A stretch of DNA of 64,000 nt, taken from positions 1 to 64,000 of the forward strand of contig NC_088936.1 in the NCBI RefSeq assembly GCF_033473495.1. Direction: 5' to 3'. The stretch comes from Cercospora beticola (lineage: Eukaryota > Ascomycota > Dothideomycetes > Mycosphaerellales > Mycosphaerellaceae). The notes under the pieces are model-generated. The model had not been told where the DNA came from, ran no database searches, and was given only the letters and a program-made list of their open reading frames with translations. Shown in pieces: positions 10,317-21,778 of the stretch. Numbering within the stretch: position 1 is the first letter of the stretch; each line of letters begins with the position of its first letter. The position numbers were made by a program, and so were the translations under genes.

Positions 10317-11831
10317 CTAAAAGCCGCTACCAATCACAAAGCTAGCATCATTGTTGAAAGAATTCGTAGTATCGTAGTTTTGAGGTCCGCCATTCCTTGC
10401 CACATATCCAGCATTGTTGAAGTGGCGGAAGAACCTCGTGGGGTATCCCCAGGCACGGATCGTGTTGCCTTGACCATTGAGTCCAGATTGTCCACAGAAA
10501 GTCGAATCCTCTGCGAACTGCTTGCTTCCGTCATTGCCTTGAACTTGAAGCACAAAGTTGAAGTGGCGGAGAAAGCTTCCAGGTGAGTCGACGGATTCGA
10601 ACGAAAAGCAGCCAGTGGCCTGGCTTGCAAGTGGTGCTCGTACAGTCCACTTCGCTGCGTTCTGCGCAGCAGTACTGCTCGATGAAGTCACGACTTGAGT
10701 GTTGACAGTGGAGCCGCTGTGCGAGAGGTAGCGAGTATTGTAGCCTGGCGTGGTAGCACGGATGGTGATGGTAGAGCCAGAGTTGAAGGCTGGTCCACTG
10801 CTCAAGGAAGTAGTTGTGTACTTAGCCGCCACGATGTTGGCTTGCACTGCATTCTCAGTGGCATCGCTTGGGAACCCAGAAGTCATCACGCCCTCGTAGA
10901 AGGTACCTTGGGCACCATTGCTGTTATCGCCACCAATGCCGAGGAGGATCGATCCTTCCTTGCTCATGGGGTTGTAGCCGTCAGCGTTGGGTCGCTTTCC
11001 ATTGTAGTACGTCGACAGTCCTCCCGAAGCGGCGTTGGCTCCCCGCAGTGCCCATTGGTTGGGCTGACCCTTGACAATAGAAGTGAAAAACCGATCGGTG
11101 ATGGTAGGATCTGCCGGGTTATTCTTGATGTTTGCGCCTGAGAAGAGTCCATTTTCAAGATCTGCCATGAGCCATGGACCGGGCCCAGCACCAGTGCCCC
11201 AAATGGTATTGGTACCATAATAGATCGCCTCCATGTGGCCATTGCCAGTGTCGAGGTTGCTGGTTTCGGCATTACCATAATCGAAGCAACAGGCATCATT
11301 GTAATGCGTACCATCGAGGACGGCGTACATGCCTTCAGGCTGATCACCAGTGGCAACCCCGCTGCCCTGTTTGATTCTGTATCCAGTTCCCGGGTGCACG
11401 AAAACACCGTATACTTTCTTTCCGTTGAGCGTCACTGGCGCACCAATTGCGCTTGCGAGTTGATCGAAGCCCCCGGCTTCTGTACCACTTGCGGCACCTC
11501 CTGGAGGAGCCTGTGTAAGGTGGTTGCTGCGGCCTGACTGATCGTACAAGATGGTGATGAGGCAGGTTGTGTTGGCACAGAAGCTGTCTTGCGCGCCTGA
11601 GTTCGCTACGCCACCAGCAGAGACAGGCAAGATATCAGTGGTCTTGCCATCAGAGGCACGCGAAATTTGGTAGAGAGGGCCATTGTAAGAGTTGTAGAGT
11701 GCTCTCGTGGTGCTGTGTGCAGCAACACATGGAGTATTTCCTGAGGCGTAGATGTCGCAAGGTCCAGCGTGCACAAGAGCACCTGTTGCGGCAAGGCTGA
11801 GTGCCAGCTTCATGTTGGGTCGAGACAGCAT
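10317..11831 (-). CDS. abfB: Secreted alpha-L-arabinofuranosidase, GH54 with CBM42
   Basis: Removes terminal L-arabinofuranose from arabinoxylan and arabinan outside the cell. It is a single intronless frame of 504 residues. The start at 11831 aligns with the usual MxSRxN.. beginning, followed by a signal peptide and the mature start GPCDIY. The catalytic domain has the vicinal cysteines CC (about 181-182), the nucleophile Glu in DLENGLFSG (about Glu226) and the acid/base Asp in GIGGDNSNG (about Asp302), matching the residues established for Aspergillus AkAbfB. The C-terminal CBM42 beta-trefoil contains repeated LRHFNF / RFFRHFN arabinose-binding motifs. No lesion is seen. The length is typical of the family. 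Confidence 0.96.
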   Translation of the reverse strand: MLSRPNMKLALSLAATGALVHAGPCDIYASGNTPCVAAHSTTRALYNSYNGPLYQISRASDGKTTDILPVSAGGVANSGAQDSFCANTTCLITILYDQSGRSNHLTQAPPGGAASGTEAGGFDQLASAIGAPVTLNGKKVYGVFVHPGTGYRIKQGSGVATGDQPEGMYAVLDGTHYNDACCFDYGNAETSNLDTGNGHMEAIYYGTNTIWGTGAGPGPWLMADLENGLFSGANIKNNPADPTITDRFFTSIVKGQPNQWALRGANAASGGLSTYYNGKRPNADGYNPMSKEGSILLGIGGDNSNGAQGTFYEGVMTSGFPSDATENAVQANIVAAKYTTTSLSSGPAFNSGSTITIRATTPGYNTRYLSHSGSTVNTQVVTSSSSTAAQNAAKWTVRAPLASQATGCFSFESVDSPGSFLRHFNFVLQVQGNDGSKQFAEDSTFCGQSGLNGQGNTIRAWGYPTRFFRHFNNAGYVARNGGPQNYDTTNSFNNDASFVIGSGF

Positions 11832-12989
11832 GGTCGTAGTGGAGGAAAGGTCTCGAATGGCTGGAATATGGCTATGTGTGGCCCCTTTACGACACGTCGG
11901 GCCTCTTTATTTATCGTCATGGTCAAGTAAGGACAAGCCTTCCATGCTCCTCTGTCTGCAAGCTCCGGAGAATTTGTCACACGTCTGCCGTCTCTGTCAG
12001 TTGTGAGCACGCATACAGGTGCGGTCGCCCAATGCGTCTGTTAGCGATCGTGCATGTGGAGTATCGCGGGGCGCGTGACACATTTCTGGTCAATCCGCGA
12101 GAAACAGCACATGGCAATATAACCAAGCTTTGACTTTGCATGTTAAGAGATGCGCAAGCTCGTGGTCGTGTCAGCAAGCACCACCAAGATCGCAAAGACA
12201 TATCTTGGCCGGTAGCTCGAAGCTGCATCTCGTTGGAGGAAGAACGCCGATCTGTCTGGGGAAGCCATGTTAGCAGCTTTAGGTTCTGCAGCCCGTGGGG
12301 CTCCAGTTTGCGGATGCGAGTTACAAATCCCGTCGGCGTTGTTTGATGAAGGACAGAAGCGTCGTTCGCGTGACACTTTTCCAAAAGTCGCTTGAACAAC
12401 TACGCGAGCTGCGGATCGGGCAAATCGATTCCACCAATACATCGGCGCAGTTCGCTGGTGCACGTCGAGCTCCCCACTGAACCTTTCGGAGGTATAGAGA
12501 TCGGCTGATCTATGAATGCTCGCGTGGTGGAATGAAGATGTACAGATTCCATATACAACCCATGCAGTCTGCTGGACATCAGCGCCTCAGGAGATGATTG
12601 TTCCGTGTGCTCTTGTTCGCTTTTGCAGGTCGGGAGGACGCGCCAGAAGCAGTCTCGGCCGGCTTGAAAACGCTGATCCCGCCGAATGCGCATGATCATC
12701 GAAGTGCGAGTGCGGCCGCCAGAAGCGGCGCAAGGGCGATGTCGGCGTGTGCTTCGATACACACTGGATGAGCGCAGGCCGTCAGCAATGTCGCTGCTGT
12801 CCTTCAAGTAGAGATGACAGGTGAGAGGGCCAGAGAGAGAAAGAGGTGAGATGGATGAGGAAGGATGCCTGGATGCCTGCATCATGTTAGGGTTCATCCC
12901 GCTGGGCTTGGCAGCGATAATCGTAAGGCTTCGCTCTCTTGACTTGACCGGCTTCAGCAACGCGTCGAACAGCATGTAACACCACCACG
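11832..12989. other. Divergent intergenic region, GH54 and POP7 promoters
   Basis: Contains the 5' flanks of the minus-strand arabinofuranosidase and the plus-strand POP7 gene. A TATTTAT-like motif lies about 75 bases upstream of the GH54 start. Several overlapping open frames of up to 191 codons occur (for example minus 12400-12975) but resemble no known protein and are probably chance. Confidence 0.35.
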
Positions 12990-13700
12990 ATGGCGGAAAA
13001 GGTGCTCACCGGTCGCATCAACAAGCGCTCGCGTCGTCGCAATGCTGGCCAAAAGCTGCCAACCCTTCCGCCAGACGCTCGAGTCACCAAGCGCCCTTTG
13101 CTGCACCCAGCACTTCCTTCTCCATACGCCGGATCGACGCAGCAGAAGGTCATCTACGTGTCGAACAAGACGCCATTCATGTCCGCTGTCAAGCGCGTCG
13201 AGAAACTCCTTCACCTCAGCGACAAGCGATTAGTCCAATCAGCGACCCAACGCAGCAAGGACGCGCAGAAGACGAGACGCAGATCAGAGCGCGAGGCAGA
13301 CGATATTCTGAGCATCGCCAAAGAGCTGGAGAATGCGAAGAGCAACGTCAACGAGCGTGAACAAGTCGTCTTGAAGGGCACGGGAAAGGCCATCAGCAAA
13401 GTCATGGAGCTTGGTTTATGGTTCCAGCAGAGGGACGAATACCAAACCACTTTGCGGACAGGTACTGTCGGCGCCATAGACGATGTGCACTACCAGCAAG
13501 ACGAGAAGGAGGCAGACGTTGATGCGAATGGCTGCGAATCTGCACAAAAGGAGGCCGAAGACAGCGTGAAAGCATCAACACGACCGACATCCAGAGTCGT
13601 CAAGCACGAGGAGCGCGTGAATGAGGATGGCAAAACGGAAGTGGAAGAGACGCGCATCCGCCAGCTGAGTGTTCTCGAATTACGCGTGAGCCTGCGGTAA
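12990..13700 (+). CDS. POP7: RNase P/MRP subunit POP7 (Rpp20-like, Alba fold)
   Basis: Predicted small protein subunit shared by nuclear RNase P (tRNA 5' processing) and RNase MRP (rRNA processing). One exon, 236 residues. The Alba-type core runs from VIYVSNKTPFMSAVKRVEKL through VLKGTGKAISKVMELGLWFQ, with the conserved GTG..AISK..ELG block characteristic of Rpp20. Between these lies a charged insert of about 55 residues (QRSKDAQKTRRRSEREADD..), and the C-terminal tail is acidic and low in complexity. Such inserts and tails are common in fungal POP7 proteins. The frame is intact. Confidence 0.88.
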   Translation: MAEKVLTGRINKRSRRRNAGQKLPTLPPDARVTKRPLLHPALPSPYAGSTQQKVIYVSNKTPFMSAVKRVEKLLHLSDKRLVQSATQRSKDAQKTRRRSEREADDILSIAKELENAKSNVNEREQVVLKGTGKAISKVMELGLWFQQRDEYQTTLRTGTVGAIDDVHYQQDEKEADVDANGCESAQKEAEDSVKASTRPTSRVVKHEERVNEDGKTEVEETRIRQLSVLELRVSLR

Positions 13701-13799
13701 TCATTACTGAATGGTCATGCGCTGGACTCGGATTCCCGTTACTCCCAGAGACCTGGTGAGCACTTGCTGGAACTCATATTCTCGTCGGGCTTTTATATT

Positions 13800-15030
13800 T
13801 CATTCGCCGCCAAATTTGTGCCCTCCCAAAAAGTCATGAGCGATTTTGAGGCTTTCTTGCGCTGACTGATGCAGATGCAGTGCGTGTCCAGTTCGCGGTA
13901 TGCTTTTCCAGCTGTACTCTGCGTTGGGGAACAGCTCACCCGATTTTCTGAGCAAATGACCGCATGCAGGCTTGGGGTCGATCGCAGAACTGCCCGGCCC
14001 GCAAAATGCTTGATCTTGTTCACCAGTGAGTACGAGGACTCGTCCTCGAAATGCCGGTGCCGGCTTGGTGTCAACGTACACGCTGGATATCGTCAGCTGC
14101 TGCCTTTCCCGTAAATGGAGACAGGTCAATGCATATTTACCTTACAAACTGTCCCGCGGACACCACGTCTTTTCTCTGGAAGAAGAGATGTGCAACCTCC
14201 GGCTCAAAGTCTACCACGTTGGGATCTCCAAAAAATGACTCGGTCCTGGTCGTCTCATTTGGGGTCGTCATGTATCCTTGTGCAAGATCTCCAAACGACT
14301 TTGCATCGACCTGGCTGGCTGGCTGGGCTCCCAATGCGGTCACTCCGGGCAGAGAAGGCAACACTGACTTGGACCAACCAGTCAATATCATCTCTTGAAA
14401 GTCGTCTGGATACACTGCAGCAAGCAGATTTCCGATTTCCGATCCGTATGAGCAGCCCACGTATACCAAGTGTTGGAACGTCTTCGCCAGTGGGTTCTTC
14501 TCGTCAGTCTTGATTTGTTTGACAAGATCATGATACAATTCGACCTCGTATGGGCTCTGGGTTTCACTTGCAGGATTCGGATGCGAACTCTTTCCGGTAC
14601 CCAGATGATCAATCGCCAGCGTCGCATACCCCATCCTGTTGGCGTAGTCAACCCAGGAATATAACTCTGGCTTGTATGGCTTGTTGGGAGGTGTCGTCAA
14701 TCCTGTTCCTCCAAGAGCGGTCCAGTATTCGCGATTGGCCGTGATAGGCGCGTTCAAAATTTGCAGTTTTCCCTCGTTGCAATTCCCCTCGGTCGGCTCG
14801 CAGTACCATCCGGCGACTTGTTGCGAGCCCGACACTTCGAATGTCTCGAAATCATTGGCCTTGAACGTAGCTGTGAGAGCTTCAAGGTCCGTGAAGGGCA
14901 CAGTGCTAATGTTACGATTGTGCGCAGTGCCCGAGACTGTAAAGACTACCTCTCTGCAAGAAGAGCGCCGTACCAAACCCGACATCGCCGAACGGGCGAG
15001 GAGCAGCAGTGCGACCAATTGGAGTTCCAT
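13800..15030 (-). CDS. Secreted alpha/beta-hydrolase
   Basis: Two exons, complement(join(13800..14099, 14146..15030)), 394 residues. The intron uses GTAAGG with either of two adjacent CAG acceptors, so one residue is uncertain. A signal peptide (MELQLVALLLLARSAMSG) starts the protein. The catalytic triad is visible: nucleophile Ser194 in the elbow VGCSYGSEIG, Asp in LVLTGEQDQAFCG, and His in RTGHALHLH. The oxyanion-side strand is LAIDHLGTGKSS. Six or more cysteines and Asn glycosylation sites fit an extracellular enzyme. It belongs to a fungal hydrolase group of mostly unknown substrate, and I do not assign a reaction. No lesion is seen. Confidence 0.85.
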
Positions 15031-15981
15031 CGACTTCGTGGACCAGTTGTGTTATTGGGCCGGTACCGCAAGACTAGGGACGTCGACTCCGCGCGCTATA
15101 TACAGCTGTGCTGGCTGTCAGTGAAGACGGGCCGGGTCTGTTGAGGCACCGAAAAGCCTGCTGGTGCACCTCGTTGCGCTGTTAATGTCCAATCTTCCCC
15201 TCCTTTGTGGCGGCGGTAAGTGTTGTTGCTGCGGCGCTGCCGATCTCATATGCTGCCTTGCTCTGGGAGCCAGAGAATCGCTCATCACAATGCACTGGCT
15301 CCAGCCGCATATTGGGCACCTCAGGAGCAAGCTCTCCCCTGCCCATTCCAGCACGTGCTCGGAATGGCGAGTTCGCGACGCCTGCTCTCCCTCGAGCTCC
15401 GGACCTGCTCTTATATCCGTGTGCCACCGAAGAAGCTGAGAATAATTGCTTTGCTGACATCAAATGCTGTGGCATTCCCAGTCTCGCCTGTCGCAATCAG
15501 TTCTCTGCTGATGAGGGCAGCGAGCTTGTGGTGTGAAGTTGACATAAAATATGCTTCAGCGACAGCAAGGATATCTGGTCTTGGAAAAGCCAATCTTACA
15601 TCCAACGTACTAACAAGGCAAGAACGAAGATTAAAGTCCTGCCAACACAGACCTTAAGCTGGAACAACGCATGAACTTTGATCGACACTGCCGTGAATTG
15701 GCAGCATCAGCCGGCCTTCGAAGCAGGGCATATCTTCTGCCAGCTGAGCAGAATTGCCACTCGCCGCCAGATGGCCCAACGATGCAACGGCATTTTGTTC
15801 TCGATTGCTATGAAGGAAAATTCGGCATCTCGCGCGATTCGGCAAACGCACGTTCTGCACATCTCCCGTCTGCTCTCTACACGACTTCATACGTTGACTA
15901 TCTGACACTTGGTCGTCTCAGTCCAGCATCACACCACAAGTTCCTGCCCACAGACGCCTTCGATCCCGCCTCGTTCGGTGA
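15031..15981. other. Intergenic, nothing supported
   Basis: About 950 bases holding the 5' flank of the hydrolase gene. Overlapping open frames of about 60-145 codons on both strands show no recognisable motif or signal peptide. Confidence 0.35.
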
Positions 15982-16374
15982 TCAGGCCCGAGTCCCATCC
16001 ACAAGGTCGAGCACCTGATGATCATCCACAATTCACCTGTATCAACGCCACCTACAGTACAACTCCCGACATACATTCCCTCCATTGACCGCAATGGCCC
16101 ACCACCAGAATTGCTGCCAAAAGGGCAGCTGGAAAGGATTGATTGTGTGGCCAAGGTACCATTCAGCTGCCTTCAACTCGGCGAGCTGGCATATGACATG
16201 TCCCAGGGCCCACACTAAGAACAGATGCAAATATCCTGGAGACCTAGCAGGAAGTGCTGTGCTAGTTTCGGTCTTCTGGCCATCTGAGCTCATTAGTCAG
16301 CTGCGTGGTGTTGTCGACATCGAGCTGTACTGACCGAGACCATCTTCTGGACGACGATTCTGCCGCTTGCTCAT
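15982..16374 (-). CDS. Putative small membrane protein, unknown function
   Basis: Tentative three-exon model complement(join(15982..16014, 16075..16283, 16335..16374)), 93 residues. It begins MSKRQNRRPEDGL and contains one convincing hydrophobic helix (YLHLFLVWALGHVICQL) plus an aromatic stretch (PFWQQFWWWAIAV). The second intron has a canonical GTATGT donor. The first uses GTCAGT with a branch-like CTGAC upstream of CTCAG. All exons join in frame. I do not recognise the family. It could also be a chance assembly of open frames; the coherent splicing and the sharp hydrophobic segment are the only support. Confidence 0.4.
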
Positions 16375-16918
16375 TTTTGGGGGATGAGTTGGAGATACTC
16401 GATGAAGTGTTGTGCGTCTGCTACTGATAACTACGTCGCGAGGTTGGCTTTTATTTATGGGGCGTGGGGCTAGCGGCGCTACTGTGCTGTGCCACAGACA
16501 ATCCCTGCTCCTACACACGAATCACACTGAACTTCTGCCGCGCGAAGGAACCACCTCCTGGCATAGTCGCCGTCCACAAATCAAGGGAGCGGTTCTGACG
16601 TACGTATTGGATTTGCGAGCTGATGAAGGACACTAACTTGAGACATGCCAACAGCACACAACACACGCAGACTAAACCTCGGAGTCGCTTCCGGATGGCC
16701 GGGAAATCATGTATATGGCACAAGTCAGATGCTGGTGGCGCAGAAGACCACAAATACTAACATTCAATCGATATCTATTCGCTCATGACGTGCATCGCTC
16801 ATGGTTGACGACCTCTTCCCGACTACCAACATCATCACCCCGACCCGTACCACATTGTACCATTTTCATTCAAGCAGCAGCAATTTCGAGGCCGATCTCG
16901 ACTTCCGCGTTTTTGCCA
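16375..16918. other. Intergenic, nothing recognised
   Basis: About 540 bases between the putative small membrane protein and the 3' end of the secreted-protein gene. Open frames on the plus strand here overlap the antisense of that gene and carry no motif. Confidence 0.35.
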
Positions 16919-17679
16919 TCAAACCCAGCAGTGGCAGGCTGCTCGCCCTCGTTCCCTATCTCTCGTCAGAGTCGTGCAGCCACATATGTCTTGCAGTTTA
17001 TTGCACATACCTGTCGCCGGCTGAGAGCACGCTTCATTCAGCCCGATGCTCCCCGCCACGGTGCAAGCAGACACCGTAGCCCATTTCAAATTGTACCACG
17101 TGTAGCGAAAGATCGCAACAACGGCCCTGTTGTTTACGTCCGGAACATTGCGTCGTACAATCTGGGTCTTGCCAAGAAGGGCGCCGCCATCGACCAAATA
17201 CTGGCAGACTCCTCCCAGGGCCAGTCCCGCTGTTGTTGAGTACACCTGTAGGAGCGTTGTCAGCCATCGATGCAACTTCAACGATCGCACTCGCTTACCT
17301 TAGGGTTCTTGTTGAAGTTCGTGCAAAAGAAGTCCGGAGGATCTTCAGAGTTTTGGCGAGTGGTCAAGTTGGTCATGATGAGAACAGATTCATCAATGCC
17401 AGCGCGCTTCGCCAGCTCAAAACGCATCGCATTCCACTCATCAGTGTCGAACTGATAGTGTGACTGGAATACTTCGCCACTGTCGTTGCGCCACTCCTCA
17501 ACGGGGACCGTCGCTGGATGACCGGCGTCGCTGAAAGCTTGGAAAACGCTGTGGTCGTTGATCACAGCGTGCACGGCGTCTTGGCTGCGACGAAGCAAAA
17601 AGTCCGCTTGGAGCGTAGAGGCGTGCAAAGATGGCACAAAGGTTGCCATTGCGGCGGCGATGAGGAGTCTTGACAACAT
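16919..17679 (-). CDS. Secreted cysteine-containing protein, effector candidate
   Basis: Model complement(join(16919..16938, 17011..17245, 17299..17679)), 211 residues. The start at 17679 gives a clean signal peptide (MLSRLLIAAAMATFVPSLHA). The mature protein is acidic in its first half and carries six cysteines in the spliced form: one in DPPDFFCTN, three in GGVCQYL, VSACTVAG and NEACSQ, and two in the terminal CHCWV. Intron 1 uses GTAAGC and intron 2 GTATGT. Intron 2 is 72 bp, a multiple of three and stop-free, so retention gives a longer protein with nine cysteines. The even cysteine count favours the spliced form. I recognise no domain. Effector status is inferred from size, secretion and subtelomeric location. 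Confidence 0.65.
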
Positions 17680-18572
17680 GTTGCAGTGAGCAGAGGATGT
17701 AGTGGTTCGAGGGTAAGTCAGAGAGGTTGCGATGTAGGATGAACAACTGGAAGACCGACTGGACCTGGCCACTTTATCATGCTCAACGCTCACTCACCGC
17801 GACACAAGATACTGGGGCACTGCCTCCAGGCCGACGATGCTCCTCCGGTACCAACACCTCTATCCGCGCGGAGCCCAAGCAGACAGTGGCGAATCATTGC
17901 GATGCATGCTTACTTCCAACAGCTTTCATGCACAATCTCCAGGCAGGTCACCATGATCCGATATATCGCCTGCCCGACCTCGCCGATCGTTGTTGGCATC
18001 AGAACGCTTATCCAAGTATCTGCGACGTCACTCATTCCGGCGCAGTCGTATTCGTGATTCGATGGGTGGGGGTTGATGCGGCGAAGGAACATGTGTGATG
18101 CAGGGAACATTGCTCTAAGTGGATCACCAACAAGATATGCGGCGTCTCTGAGACATTTCGTTGTGAGCGATACTATCCTGAGAGCTCACGATGGATACGC
18201 TATTCCTTCCGGCCTCACGCAGGGTGTCGAGCCGCGGCCCCGACCACTCTTCGAAGCCGGGAATGAGGAGGACTCCAAAGGTCGAGGCACGAGAACGAGG
18301 ATGATTGAGATCAAATACAAGCCTGGCAGAAGAACGCGAGGAACAGTCTAAGGGCGCACGGTGATTAAAGAAGCGGCCGACTCATGCGCAACATCTGTTT
18401 CCGGTCACAAGGGCATAACATTGTTCCGAAATGATTGATCGAGCTATGATAACGAACGTCCTATGTCAAACCCGCCAATGCGCGCGGTCCGAACGCCATG
18501 CAACAGACCCGCTTCCTTCCCCGACCTTCCATTTTCAGCAAGAAGGCTGAGTGTCGATCTAGTCACTCAAAT
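17680..18572. other. Intergenic between two secreted-protein genes
   Basis: About 890 bases with the promoter of the larger secreted protein. Plus-strand open frames of up to 123 codons have no recognisable feature. Confidence 0.35.
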
Positions 18573-19006
18573 CTATGCCTGGCAAGTGAGTTGTCCAGCA
18601 AGGCTGACGCAATCTGGAAAGCTTCAGCATGAGTCCAGTCGCGCACCTCTTGATCATGACTTACGACCACTGACGACATCAGAGTTGTCGCTAACGCCAC
18701 CGTAATATTTGCAGCTCGAGCCAGCTTTGTGACGACAGTTGTTGGGACAGTTGCCTAAACATAACGATGTCAATTGGAGGCGTATGCGACTGGTGTATTT
18801 CAGGTCTCACAAGCTGCGTCTGGGAAGTGTCAGCTTAAAGTTTCTTTCGGTGCTCAGCGCAGAAGTGACGAACAAGAGTTGGTTGCAATCCTTCGAGTGA
18901 GAGTATTACGATCGATAATTGAGGCTTCTGGGTCGGGAATGGCAGCAGCGAGGGCGAGGCTGCTTCCCAAAGCCAGGATGGCGACTGCGTGGATGTTGAA
19001 AATCAT
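18573..19006 (-). CDS. Small cysteine-rich secreted protein, effector candidate
   Basis: Model complement(join(18573..18613, 18665..18754, 18874..19006)), 87 residues. Exon 1 encodes a signal peptide (MIFNIHAVAILALGSSLALA) and a short propeptide-like stretch ending near RR. The mature core has six cysteines in the order SCNC, NNC, SSCKYYGGVSDNS, GHC, LTC. The last intron uses GTAAGT and a TTTCCAG acceptor. Intron 1 is less certain because its donor would be GTTCGT. A 9-base mini-exon at about 18811-18819, between a CCCAG acceptor and a GTGAGA donor, also keeps frame and would add three residues. The gene is absent from any single open frame and is easily missed. Function unknown. Confidence 0.6.
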
Positions 19007-20187
19007 TTTGAGGTGAATGGAAAGTGTCGGTGTGTGATGAATGGGTAGACTGAGAAGATGTGTGTCGATGCTGATACAAAAGATTGGAAGTGCACTGCTC
19101 GTCGCATTTATACACCGCGCCAATGATGCAGCTGTTAGGTCTCAGGACTTCCGGCATCACCGCGAATCTCTGGGCTTTCGACGAACATCAGCTGTGCCAT
19201 ACCAACAACAGAATGCTGGCAAGTCAGTCGACCATGAGAGCTGCACAGCCTTCCATGAGAGCAGCGAAGGATGAAAATGCATGGTCCGCTGTACAGGCAA
19301 CATTCAAGACGATTGTGACATTCAAGGATCTTCTGCTCATGTCTCAGGATCCAACATCTTCTGCTGTTGTGCCGCAAAGCTCACCGTCGCCCCCTAGACG
19401 TTGAGTCGTCGAGTTGCAAGCGCTGGACTCCACATTGGAACTGTGGGGACATTCCAAGCATGACGAATGTTTCATGGTTAACAACTTTAGAACACACTTG
19501 CCTGAAGCGTACTGCATCTATGAGGCACGCCGCAGACATGTTAGTTGTGCGATGTTCACCCGGATCCTTCATGGTGGCGCAGAGACCCACTAGACTAAGT
19601 CTTGGCAGTAGCCTAAGGCTTCCAAAGACGCAGACACTACTGTGCCTCAAGCAGCTCTGTATATCTTGCGCCGTGATTTGACAACTTGAATCTGTTGGCG
19701 GTCGAGCAACAGTCGCTTCAGATACGCTAGCAACCGGTGAGTTGCTTTGGCGGCAGTGCCGCTTCCCTGACGAGAATACCACAGCCAGGGGCCCCTTGAG
19801 GTGATGAGGTTCATTCGCAGTATTTCTGTCATGAGGGCCATCCTTCGGTTCGGTGTTGGCATATCTAGACTTGAAGAGTATCCGCACGTGTTGGTCGCAC
19901 GGGAGTTCATAGGCAGGGCTAAATCTCGGACAGCACATCACATTACAAGTCTCGTGCCAGTTTGCTGTGATGCCAATTCTATGAGTCGATCTTGGATGTT
20001 GGAAGCGGACACAGCTCGTTGTTGGAGGCTCGTCATGTCACGGATCAGGATCTATCCTAGTGCTATCGCCATTCCATCATTTGTTTGTGGGCCCTCTTGC
20101 TACGCCCGAGTGACAACGATATCATAATAACAACTTCGACCTGATCTTGATCCAACAACAATCATTTCCAGCATAAATTTGCGATCG
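19007..20187. other. Intergenic, nothing supported
   Basis: About 1.2 kb. It contains the promoter of the small secreted protein and the 5' flank of the AIM6-like gene. A minus-strand frame of up to 186 codons (19381-19941) shows no motif, hydrophobic segment or plausible splicing, and I treat it as chance. Confidence 0.35.
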
Positions 20188-21470
20188 ATGGAGAGAATTT
20201 CTTTACTTGGCACGATGCGAGACTCAGCAGACAGTCTCGAACACAACCTCCAGCTTTCCAGCAGCGCTGAGAAACGCTGGAAATTGGAATCACCTCAACT
20301 CAGTCCTTCTTGTAAAAGGAGATGGAGGTACGGTCGGATTATCGGCATCGTAATCAGTGTTTGTGCCACATTGGTCTTTGTAAGCTTGTAAGTAAGGAGC
20401 TTACATTGCCATTGCCATCGCTGATAGAGCCCAGCGGCATCATGCACCTCGTACTGGTTACCCGCGGTCACGACTCGGTTTCGAGAGCGATATACGCTCA
20501 ACGAATGCATGCCTGCACGCCAGATCGCGAGGCCTACAGCGTCAACCAGCCTACGGAAAATACAACACCGATTCCGTGCCACTCACACAACGACTACTGG
20601 CGAAACAAGCCGCTGTTCGACGCCATTCACGCAGGCTGTACAAGTGTCGAGGCAGACATTTGGCTAGATGAGTCAAACGAGGCGTTACAAGTCGGACATT
20701 TTCACAAAGAGCTATCACAGAATCGTACACTTCAGAAGCTGTACATTGAACCTCTTCTTGGTTTGCTCGATCGACAGTAAGTCGAATGCTTCTTTTCCCT
20801 CATCTGTTGTGACCCAAGACGCTGACACATAACCAGAAATCCAGCAGATGATAACACAACATCCGGAATATTTCCCATGGCACCAAATCAGACACTCACG
20901 CTATTACTCGATTTCAAAACCGATCCATCGGCTCTACTCGCGCATGTCATCGACGAACTTGAATATCTCCGTGAGCAAGGCTTCCTCAGCTATTGCCAAG
21001 ATGATCGTTTCGTCGAAGGTGCCGTGACTGTGGTCGCGACAGGAGATATACCGCCCAGCCTCTTCTCACAGGATAGTGCTCACAATCGCACAATCTTCAC
21101 AGACGTACCCTTGGACAAGCTAGAAGATTTCACCACCAGTTTCGAAAACGCGACCAATCCAAAGGTCGGTCCTTGCAGTAGCCACGGAGGCTACTACGCC
21201 AGTACATCTTTCCACTCCAGCATCGGTTCCATCACACGGGGCAGCTTGTCATCCGATCAGGTTCAACTGATTCGTAGACAAGTAGCGGCAGCGCAAAGAG
21301 CTGGACTAAAAGCGAGATACTGGGACACGCCATCCTGGCCGACTTCTTTGCGGAACTATGTTTGGCAAACTTTGATCGACGAAGGGGTCGATGTGTTGAA
21401 TGTGGATGACTTGTGCTATGCGGCGTTTCTTGATTGGGAGGCAGTTCCACATAAGTTGATCGATGGTTAG
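20188..21470 (+). CDS. AIM6: AIM6-like PLC-type phosphodiesterase, membrane anchored
   Basis: Model join(20188..20387, 20435..20776, 20837..21470), 391 residues. Introns start with GTAAGT and are 47 and 60 bp. Exon 1 encodes a basic cytosolic tail and one membrane helix (RIIGIVISVCATLVFVSF). The catalytic domain follows with CHSHNDYWRNKPLFDAI, VEADIWL and LLLDFKTDP, the His/Glu/Asp arrangement of GDPD/PLC-like TIM barrels. It ends near residue 391 with GLKARYWDTPSWP and VDVLNVDDL. This matches the fungal family named after yeast Altered Inheritance of Mitochondria protein 6, whose substrate is not established. The frame is intact and the length is typical. Confidence 0.88.
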
Positions 21471-21778
21471 GCACGACGATGCATAGGCAGGAACATCTGC
21501 ACCCGCTTCCCTGCACACATTCGAATTGATATGGCTCAAAAAGCTATAGCATAGCTATATGCAAGCAGGCAGATTATGCCACAAGTCAACGTCAATCGAG
21601 CAGGCTTGATTCAATTTCGGCGTCTTATCTTGTCAATGGCAGTAGGAACAAACAAGTTGACCATTCTCATGTATGCCGACAAGGCCAGAGTCTCAACTGA
21701 AGAATTGCAGCGTTGTAGCGCAGACAGATCGTAGTCATAACGCACTAAGCAAATCAGATCGTACTGACATGCATACCC
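21471..21778. other. Convergent intergenic spacer
   Basis: About 300 bases between the 3' ends of the AIM6-like gene and the Thr-rich surface-protein gene. I see nothing in it beyond presumed 3' UTR sequence. Confidence 0.4.

Noticed and set aside
10695..11537. Plus-strand frames opposite the GH54 gene
   Set aside because: Antisense shadows of a confidently identified, codon-rich gene.
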